64,000 nt of DNA from Astrocystis sublimbata. Its lineage: Eukaryota; Ascomycota; Sordariomycetes; Xylariales; Xylariaceae. The stretch spans positions 1-64,000 of the forward strand of contig JAJNNY010000003.1 in NCBI GenBank assembly GCA_022453515.1, written 5' to 3'. The translations under genes and the position numbers were made by a program. Each line of letters starts with the position of its first letter. The first letter of the stretch is position 1. Positions 56,552 to 64,000 of this stretch are shown piece after piece. Under the pieces are notes generated by a model, which saw only the letters and a program-made list of their open reading frames with translations, made no database searches and was not told the origin of the DNA.

Positions 56552-57476
56552 GGTGGTGGTGGTGGGCGCACCAGCGACAGCACCACAGTCCACAGGTCGG
56601 ATGCTTGGTGTTGGTGTTGGTGTTGCGTGTTGCTTGCGTACGAGGAAGGGGGAAGCTAGAAAGCCAACGTGTTGTCTTGTAAGGACGGGGCTTGGCTCTG
56701 GTTTAATTGTTCAATCATGGGGGAGACAAGAACGCAAACTTCGTAAATCAATCCGCGAGTGGAAACTCAAAGAAGGAGAGGAACGGCTGGAGCAGCGTGG
56801 TGCCACGGTCATGTAAGCCGTCCGGCGCAGCGAAGTTCGGCTCTTGGGAATGCCACTTTCAAGATTTATCATTTATCGTCTACCGCCGTCCCTGCACAGG
56901 TCTAGCAGGCGAGCAGGTAACGTGTTAAAAAGTGTTGTAATGCCTGCTGCATCCTCCCAAAGGCCAGGCATGAGGGAATAGGATTAAGTGTCCAATCTAG
57001 CTGACTGTTATCAGGTGTGGACTCTGACACTTAATGTTACTCCCGCAGGTCCAGGGTCCAGGGTTGCAGGGTGGGTGATAAGATAAGGTGAGATGCCTTG
57101 CCAAGGATCGTCTTGGCTGTTTACCAGTCTTTCATTGGCGGAATCTTTCAGATCGTACTAAGTTGGTCATTCGGTATCCCTGCTGCAGTAGAATAGCCGG
57201 TACCTTACCTAAGGTTTAGGTAGGTTCAGCCTGCTGTGCACCCCGGCCTGTCCCTACCTAAGTACATAAAGGCGCCTGAGCTATGGTACCTAAGGTACCT
57301 ACGCAGGTACCTAACCTACATATCCCTAGAATCGAGTGGTCAAGCAAATCAGGGTTGCGACATCTACAGTACATATTTAATTAAGTATTTATCAGATTCA
57401 ACCCCCGACTCTTCCGATCACGCGCCATAACGCTGTCCTCGAACCGTACGGCTGCCTCGCGTGGTACCTTGCCAGT
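56552..57476. promoter_or_regulatory. Divergent promoter of DnaJ co-chaperone and splicing helicase
   Basis: The 925-bp interval holds both promoters. A GGTGTT triplication lies at about 56610-56625, in the DnaJ leader. The densest TACCTAAGGTACC / CCTAGG-type cluster of the window lies at about 57195-57320, nearer the helicase. No unfolded-protein-response or heat-shock element could be assigned with confidence. Confidence 0.5.
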
Positions 57477-60400
57477 ATGAGCAAACGATACGCCTTCGTC
57501 CCCATGGACGAGGATGAGATTGGCCCGCAGAAAGTCGAATCCAAATCCAAATCGAAGCGACGTGACCAACGAACCCGAGACCGCAGCCATGACCGCGACC
57601 ACCGCCATCGCCACAGGAGTCCAACTAGGAATCGGAGTCGGAGTCGTGAACGCTCGCCCCGCAGAGAGGGTCCTAGCAGGAGGTCCAAGACGATACGGAC
57701 GCGCGGTGGGGATGACGCCGATGATCGCTGGGGCGACGAGGAGCCAGAGCCGGAGCCGACACCGTCCGGCGATGAACTCCCAGACCACGAGCCCGAGTTT
57801 CGCGAGTCCGCCCCGAAGCGGGTGAAGCTGAGTCACGACGACGGGGCCGAGGTTGAGGATGGCGCAGCCTCCGACACGGACAGGGACAGGGCGGAGAGAG
57901 AAGCTTTCTCGCGACGACTCAAGGAGCGCGACTCGGGCAAGGCGAACAAGGCTGAGGGTAGGGCTGAGAGAGAGCGCCAACGTCTTGCCGACGAGCTGGC
58001 TGCCGACCGAGCCGCCATGCCCGATCTTCGAGAGCGCTCGCGACAAGACTACCTGAAAAAGCGAGAAACTGAACGATTGGCACTCCTGCGCAAGCAAGTC
58101 GCCGAAGAAACTGCTGAACTGCGCAGCGGTGTGAGGCTGTCGGAAAAGGAGAAGGCTGAGTTCGCTAAGAACCGCGAGGTCCTGCGGCTTGCTGAGGAGC
58201 GTCTACGCATCGACGACCATCGAGACGGTTACTACATGCCCGAGGACTACATCACCGAGAAGGGCAAGATCGACAAGAAGAGGAAAGAGGAGGCCCTGTA
58301 CAAGCGCTACGTCGACAGAGACGAGTATGGCCAGGAGAGATTTGTCACGGAGCACGACGAATGGGAACGGGAACAGACCCTGAAGGCAAAGGCCCAGATC
58401 AACAGGGCCGAGCGCGAGTACGAGGGCGACTACGCCCCCGTCCTGGATCCGGAGCAATACATACAATGGAACCTCGGCTCCACATTGGCTGGCGAAGGCA
58501 AGCAACTGACCCAGGAACAGAGGTTTCTCGACGCACAGATCGAGGCGGCTGAGAAGAAGGCGCTGTCAATACAGGAAACGCGTAACAGCCTTCCTATATA
58601 CAAGTACCGGGACGAGTTCATCGCCGCCATCGAGCAATATCAGATCCTTGTTCTCGTCGGAGAAACTGGCAGTGGTAAAACCACACAGCTGCCCCAATAC
58701 CTGCACGAAGCAGGATATACGAAGGGCGGCCTCAAAGTTGGCTGTACCCAACCCAGGCGAGTCGCTGCCATGAGCGTTGCAGCTCGTGTAGCCGAGGAGA
58801 TGGGCGTCAAGGTTGGGAACGAAGTGGGCTATTCGATTCGCTTCGAAGATAACACGAGTGACAAGACGATACTCAAGTACATGACGGACGGCATGCTGCT
58901 ACGTGAATTCATGACGGAGCCTGATTTAGCCGCATACTCGGCTATCATGATAGACGAAGCCCACGAAAGGACTGTGCATACCGATATTCTACTAGCTTTG
59001 GTGAAGGACCTGGCAAGAGAGCGGCCAGACCTCAAGCTGCTCATCTCCTCGGCAACCATGAACGCGGAGAAGTTTGCCAAGTATTTCGATGACGCTCCCA
59101 TCTTCAACATCCCAGGCCGGCGCTACCCAGTCGACATTTACTACACACCTGCACCGGAGGCCAACTATCTTACAGCTGCTATCACCACGATATTCCAAAT
59201 ACATTCAAGTCAGGGCAAAGGGGATATTCTGGTCTTTCTGACTGGCCAGGACGAGATCGAAGCAGCCGAACTGCAACTGACCGAGACGTCCAGAAAACTG
59301 GGAAATCGCGTCAAAGAACTCATCATTTGTCCCATTTACGCCAATCTCCCCTCAGAGTTACAATCCAAAATCTTCGAGCCCACCCCTGATAACGCGCGGA
59401 AGGTAGTGCTTGCTACCAATATCGCCGAGACGAGTTTGACGATAGATGGCATCACCTACGTGATAGATCCTGGATATGTAAAAGAGAACGTCTATAATCC
59501 AGCCACTGGTATGTCGAATTTGGTGGTTGTTCCTTGCTCGCGGGCTTCTGCGAACCAACGTAGCGGTCGTGCCGGACGTGTAGGCCCTGGGAAATGCTTT
59601 CGAATCTACACTCGGTACGCTTATATGAACGAAATGGACGAGTCGACGACCCCTGAAATCCAGAGAACCAATCTCAATGGTGTCGTTCTGCAACTGAAAT
59701 CCCTCGGTATCAATCAGCTTTTGGAATTTGAATTCATGGACCCGCCGCCTACGGAATCTCTCATCGGAGCTCTGAATCAACTTTTCGCCCTCCAAGCTCT
59801 CAACCACAAAGGCGAAATGACAAAGGTTGGCCGGCAGATGGCCGAGTTCCCCACGGATCCTATGCTCGCGAAAGCCTGCCTCGCTGCAGACAAATTCAAG
59901 TGCGTCGACGAGGTACTGTCCATCGTCGCTATGCTCAGCGAAGCCTCAGCACTCTTCTTCCGGCCCAAGGACAAGAAAATCCACGCGGACAGCGCGCGCA
60001 ACCGGTTCACGGTCAAGGACGGCGGCGACCACGTTACGCTGCTGAATATATGGAATCAGTGGGTCGACTCGGACTTCTCGCCGGTGTGGGCGCGTGAAAA
60101 CTTCCTGCAACAGCGGTCACTGACGCGTGCGCGCGACGTACGTGACCAGCTGGCGAAGCTCTGCGAGCGCGTCGAGGTCGCGCCGTCGTCGTGCGGCGTC
60201 GCGAACCTCGAGCCCATCCTGAAGGCGCTCACGGCCGGCTTCTTCCCAAATGCGGCCCGCCTGCAGAGGGGTGGCGATAGTTACAGGACGCTGAAGAATA
60301 ACACGACGGTCTACATCCATCCGTCCTCGGTGCTCATGAAGTCGGATCCGCCCGAAAAGACAGTGGTGTATTATGAGCTGGTGCTCACGAACAAGGAGTA

Positions 60401-60521
60401 CATGCGCAGCTGCATGCCCATCCGACCGGGCTGGCTGAACGAGGTCGCGCCGCATTTTCATAAGAAGAAAGATTTGGAGTCGATCGAGGAGAAAAAGACC
60501 TCTAAGAATGTGGGGAGGTAG
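57477..60521 (+). CDS. Pre-mRNA-splicing DEAH-box ATPase (Prp2/DHX16 type)
   Basis: Spliceosomal RNA-dependent ATPase that remodels the activated spliceosome before the first transesterification (yeast Prp2, S. pombe Cdc28, human DHX16). Single exon, 1014 residues. The N-terminal 200 residues are Arg/Ser- and Arg/Asp-rich, then a charged segment with RFLDAQIEAAEKKALSIQETR, which is typical of this subgroup. Helicase motifs: GETGSGKTTQ (from 395), TQPRRVAA, MIDEAHER (DEAH from about 493), SAT (525-527), ATNIAETSLTI and QRSGRAGR (694-701). HA2 and OB-fold regions follow, ending near GWLNEVAPHFHKKKD. The subgroup (Prp2 rather than Prp16, Prp22 or Prp43) is judged from the N-terminus and overall length and is probable, not certain. 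Confidence 0.93.
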   Translation: MSKRYAFVPMDEDEIGPQKVESKSKSKRRDQRTRDRSHDRDHRHRHRSPTRNRSRSRERSPRREGPSRRSKTIRTRGGDDADDRWGDEEPEPEPTPSGDELPDHEPEFRESAPKRVKLSHDDGAEVEDGAASDTDRDRAEREAFSRRLKERDSGKANKAEGRAERERQRLADELAADRAAMPDLRERSRQDYLKKRETERLALLRKQVAEETAELRSGVRLSEKEKAEFAKNREVLRLAEERLRIDDHRDGYYMPEDYITEKGKIDKKRKEEALYKRYVDRDEYGQERFVTEHDEWEREQTLKAKAQINRAEREYEGDYAPVLDPEQYIQWNLGSTLAGEGKQLTQEQRFLDAQIEAAEKKALSIQETRNSLPIYKYRDEFIAAIEQYQILVLVGETGSGKTTQLPQYLHEAGYTKGGLKVGCTQPRRVAAMSVAARVAEEMGVKVGNEVGYSIRFEDNTSDKTILKYMTDGMLLREFMTEPDLAAYSAIMIDEAHERTVHTDILLALVKDLARERPDLKLLISSATMNAEKFAKYFDDAPIFNIPGRRYPVDIYYTPAPEANYLTAAITTIFQIHSSQGKGDILVFLTGQDEIEAAELQLTETSRKLGNRVKELIICPIYANLPSELQSKIFEPTPDNARKVVLATNIAETSLTIDGITYVIDPGYVKENVYNPATGMSNLVVVPCSRASANQRSGRAGRVGPGKCFRIYTRYAYMNEMDESTTPEIQRTNLNGVVLQLKSLGINQLLEFEFMDPPPTESLIGALNQLFALQALNHKGEMTKVGRQMAEFPTDPMLAKACLAADKFKCVDEVLSIVAMLSEASALFFRPKDKKIHADSARNRFTVKDGGDHVTLLNIWNQWVDSDFSPVWARENFLQQRSLTRARDVRDQLAKLCERVEVAPSSCGVANLEPILKALTAGFFPNAARLQRGGDSYRTLKNNTTVYIHPSSVLMKSDPPEKTVVYYELVLTNKEYMRSCMPIRPGWLNEVAPHFHKKKDLESIEEKKTSKNVGR

Positions 60522-63500
60522 GAATTGATATCAAATTGTTGGTTTTCGGAGGGGAGAAGGGTAACGTCCAGCATTACTATGTATTTATATGAGAAATACG
60601 ACATTTACTCTTGGTTACGAAACTAGACAATTGGCGCCAGTCCTATCAAATAATCTGACAAAATGTCAACCAGTGGGGTCGCAAGAATGAATCTTGCTGA
60701 GGTAGGTATTCTTGTGTCGCAAGCCTTGATTTAAACACTCTCCCATCTCCAAATGCTGCTCTGGACGCAGCAATTATCGACGTAAATCTCTCCAATGACC
60801 GCGAGGCTGGCTGTTAAGCTTCTAACAAGTAGAACGTAGCAATCAATTATTTTTTGACCATCTTTCCATTCTTGCGCACCATGGCAATGCTCTGAGGTAG
60901 AGGGCGAGGCTCAACATTCCGTCTTTGTCTAGCCCTCTAGTTGATTTGTCTCTCTATATGTACTCGGAAAATGAGCAGGGCGTTCTCGGCTACTTGACTC
61001 CTGTATCCTGAATCCTGGCCGGCCCTGTGCGCCCAACCACAATCGCTTGTGATAATACTACTCAGATACACGTGCCTTGTCCTAGATTTATGTATATATG
61101 TGTATAGTCAAGTTCTCCTAATTGATGGATTAGTCAAGGTAAATGAGAGGTCGTTTTCAACGATCTCGTCTACATTTCAATTCAATGTAACTGTGTCTGT
61201 GTTGTCTTCCTACCGCACGGCGTGTTCTTGCTCCCCAATGCGAGCCTCACAGTATGTATAAGGCTACATAGATTGTTGAAGCTAGTAGTAGTGATACTAT
61301 CAGATTAGTCCCCGTGGTGTGAATATTAAACCGCCCCGCCTCGCCAATACCTACCTTTGTAGGGTAATGCCACTGCATCGTTAAGTGCCTAGTATAGTGG
61401 GATGAAGGCCACATGAGGCTGGCCTCGTGACGACGTAACTAATACACGGCATTGGATTAATTTGCTACAATACATGGAGTTGAGATGAATCGAAAGCTGG
61501 ACAGATGTTTTTCTCCTTCTCTTTCCCTTTTCCTTTTCCCTTTCCTTCTATAAATACTGGACTGTACGGATAATTGCTGTTCATGTCCCCGGGACTCTAT
61601 ATGCACTATGTGTTTTCTGTTGTTCGATTCCTTCTCCCCCCCCCTTCTTTCTCCTTTCGTACTTCCCTCGGTAGTTGTTACATAATCACCTACCTCCTAT
61701 TATCACGCGTATCCGCATCAACAAGTTACACCGCTCTAACATTTCAACTTGTGTTCTACAGACCAGTAATGGCAAAGTACGGCATGCTATATATTCGAGC
61801 CAGAGCTAAGCCAAGTGGGCGCCGATACTAGGCAGACGTTAGATCGGCCATTGGGGGCCGAGACATCCATGTTCGAAGATGGTGGAAGTAGCGTGCCGCC
61901 GTTATTAGGTAACGGAGTGAATAGGATACCATAGAACGGAGGCGAATGGCGTGCGGGCTGGGCATCATGTAGGTTGGACTCGCTATTGGTCGCTACGTAA
62001 GGGCGACACAAAGTGTTGGTAACATTATATAAGTCGCCGCACTAGTTAGCTTAGAGCTTGAAACGGCCCAATGCGCATGCATACTTAGACTCAAAGGCCG
62101 ATCATGGTTTCTTGGCTACATTGGAGGACAGACATCGTAGTTTATTAAGTATAGGTTTGTACATACTTAATATACTTACTATATGTGTACCGACTTACGT
62201 TAGAACTCGATGGTTATTGGGTAGTGTAAGTGAATGGTACCATGCATTAGTGTCTGCGTAGCGCATCCATGAATGTATCTGAGTGTTAGCTTGCCCCTGC
62301 AAGAGGCTCTTTATTTCCCTTAAGGCTGGCTGGCTAGCGAAAAAAAGTACATCAACGGTCGATGGACGGCATTTCTTTACTTTCTCCAAATCAGTAAATT
62401 TCCGCGGAATGGGGGATGGGGGATAGAATTGTTCGTGAGAAGCAAGGGCTCAAATATGACTGCTTATTTGGGTCGAATCGCACAGGTACCTGGTGAGATC
62501 AAGAACCGCAGGTTATGTCAAAAACGTATGTGTACCTATTGCCCATAGACTGTTTCCAGGCAACTCAATCTTAGTGGATGTGAGAAAGAGGCACAGCAAT
62601 GACATATGGTATTTCGCGCATAGTGCTGTGGGGGGCTGCATATGAGTACGATGGGGCACTATATCAATCTTGATGGGGACGGAACCGACAGGAAAATCGT
62701 AGAAAAAATGTGTTGATGCAGGATTAGATGATGAGATGAGATGAGATGGGATGAGATGATGCAGAACTAGATGACAAGATGAGATGAGTCCGACATGGCT
62801 GGCACGCTGGATGCAGCGAGAATGATGACAATGCAAGTGAGCGACAATGACTGCCTCCCACAGACGTAGCTTGCATAGTTGTGGCGGTGATCACGTTCGG
62901 AGTATTACCTATACCTTCGTCGTATTCGTCAATTAGAGGGCAACAGAGATGAAGAATCCCCGGGCCACTATTGATAGTGTTATCCATGCCTCAATGTTGC
63001 TGAGCCTTTCGATCTTACCTACCTACCTACCACAGGCTCTAGGGCGGCGTGGGTGTGCGGCGCAAGTCATTTCATCCCAGTATTATCCATATCAGTTTCT
63101 TCTATCGTAGACGGTACTAGCAGAGTTCCTGATAAACTACGTCTATGCTGCCTCTGCATACCTAAGACTATCTTACTACTATATGTTGGTCGATGCCTAC
63201 CTACCTATGCATACCTACATCCAGTAGCTATGCATGCAACACACTACTTCCAAGTTATCTCGTGCGTACCTATAAGCTTACCGTATGGGGACGAGAGAAT
63301 GACTGTAGATCTATCTGCCTTCGGACGGCAGGAGCCTTGCGGCCTTGGTGCGGGTTGTGCGAGGTCGTGTGCAGTGCTGCCGCTTATTGGACTGCGCCTT
63401 TCAGTGCGCCTGTCGCCCGCCGATCCGGTACCTAATTCAGAGACCTTTAGTTCGATGCGGCTGGCGGTCCGGGTGCGAAAGAAGCGACTCCCCGCGCCCC

Positions 63501-64000
63501 CTGGTGGAATAAGTACGTGATCGAGAGGGGCTGGAGGGGGGTACCGTAGCATCAGGATATTCGGTACCATTGTAGACCACGAATGATAAATGATGTCTGG
63601 AAAACAAGAATAGCTACGGTTACTGCCAGTTTCGCGTGGTTGTGTAGGACCGCAGAGTGATGTGATGGCACGGTCGTTTGACAGCCTGCCTGATATGGGC
63701 TGAGTTTGCCGATTCTTCAAGTGCAGTCCTTCTCGTCCTCTTGTAACTGGTTTGGTTGGACACTGAGAATAACGGAACCTTGCCAAGTTGCCATTCTCTC
63801 AGTCCCTGTTCAGACTGGACATGTGAAGTTGCAGTTACCTCCCTTCGCGCCATCCCTTCTTCCTTCATAGATGCATCAAAACGAAGCTCATTTTCAACAA
63901 CGTGGCACTTTTACAATTCATGGTCTTTCTTCGCGGAAATGTCGGGGCCCCGCTATCAGCAACATACATCTGTAATTAGACGGCTGCAGATCAGGTGTAC
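60522..64000. other. Terminal 3.5 kb, no gene recognised
   Basis: Short frames only. A C/T tract followed by TATAAATA (61549-61556) resembles a core promoter but has no convincing gene behind it. A GATGA-type microsatellite lies at 62725-62788. TACC/TAGG words recur near 63016-63030 and 63200-63225. A gene that starts beyond the right edge cannot be excluded. Confidence 0.5.
62725..62788 (+). repeat. GATGA/GATGAGAT microsatellite
   Basis: Imperfect tandem GATGAGAT units with an interruption near 62761-62775, in non-coding DNA. Confidence 0.8.

Overview
The window is nuclear DNA of a filamentous ascomycete (Pezizomycotina, most likely a Sordariomycete). The genes have short introns (about 45-220 nt) with GT...AG ends and CTAAC or CTGAC branch sites. 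Typical ascomycete families are present: an asco-laccase ending in DSGV, a HET-domain protein, a protein with a HeLo-like N-terminus, a Zn2Cys6 regulator and a DAL5-type transporter. The intergenic DNA is peppered with TACCTAGGTA / CCTAGGTAGGTACC words, which in my experience are common in Sordariomycete genomes. Genus and species cannot be told from this.

Layout, left to right: ribosomal protein eL43 (minus, 2.6-3.0 kb); a 1113-residue HeLo-like/helical-repeat protein (plus, 4.8-8.2 kb); a D-2-hydroxyacid dehydrogenase (plus, 8.7-9.6 kb); a large SNF2-family ATPase (minus, 10.3-14.2 kb) whose C-terminal repeat array carries on in frame past its stop codon; a DAL5-like MFS permease with 13 exons (minus, 15.4-18.0 kb); a secreted laccase (minus, 20.2-22.2 kb); a gene-poor tract of 5.6 kb; a HAD phosphatase and ribosomal protein uL18/RPL5 as a divergent pair (27.9-30.7 kb); another gene-poor tract; a HET-ankyrin-transmembrane protein (minus, 34.3-36.7 kb) with an unresolved reading-frame change; an omega-amidase-like nitrilase (minus, 37.6-38.7 kb); free methionine-R-sulfoxide reductase with a 5-nt microexon (minus, 39.3-40.1 kb); an SPX-domain membrane protein (plus, 44.3-46.1 kb); a Zn2Cys6 regulator (minus, 48.0-50.6 kb); a METTL7-like methyltransferase (minus, 53.2-54.3 kb); an ER-lumenal DnaJ co-chaperone with KDEL (minus) divergent from a Prp2/DHX16-type splicing helicase (plus, 55.1-60.5 kb); then 3.5 kb without a recognisable gene.

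There is no operon or obvious biosynthetic cluster: housekeeping genes (ribosome, splicing, ER folding, thiol and amide metabolism) alternate with environment-facing or self/non-self genes (laccase, permease, HET, HeLo-like). All gene models were spliced by hand. Exon joins were chosen so that frame and conserved family motifs agree, and transcript data would be the decisive test. No phage, prokaryotic, viral, CRISPR or intact transposon feature was seen.
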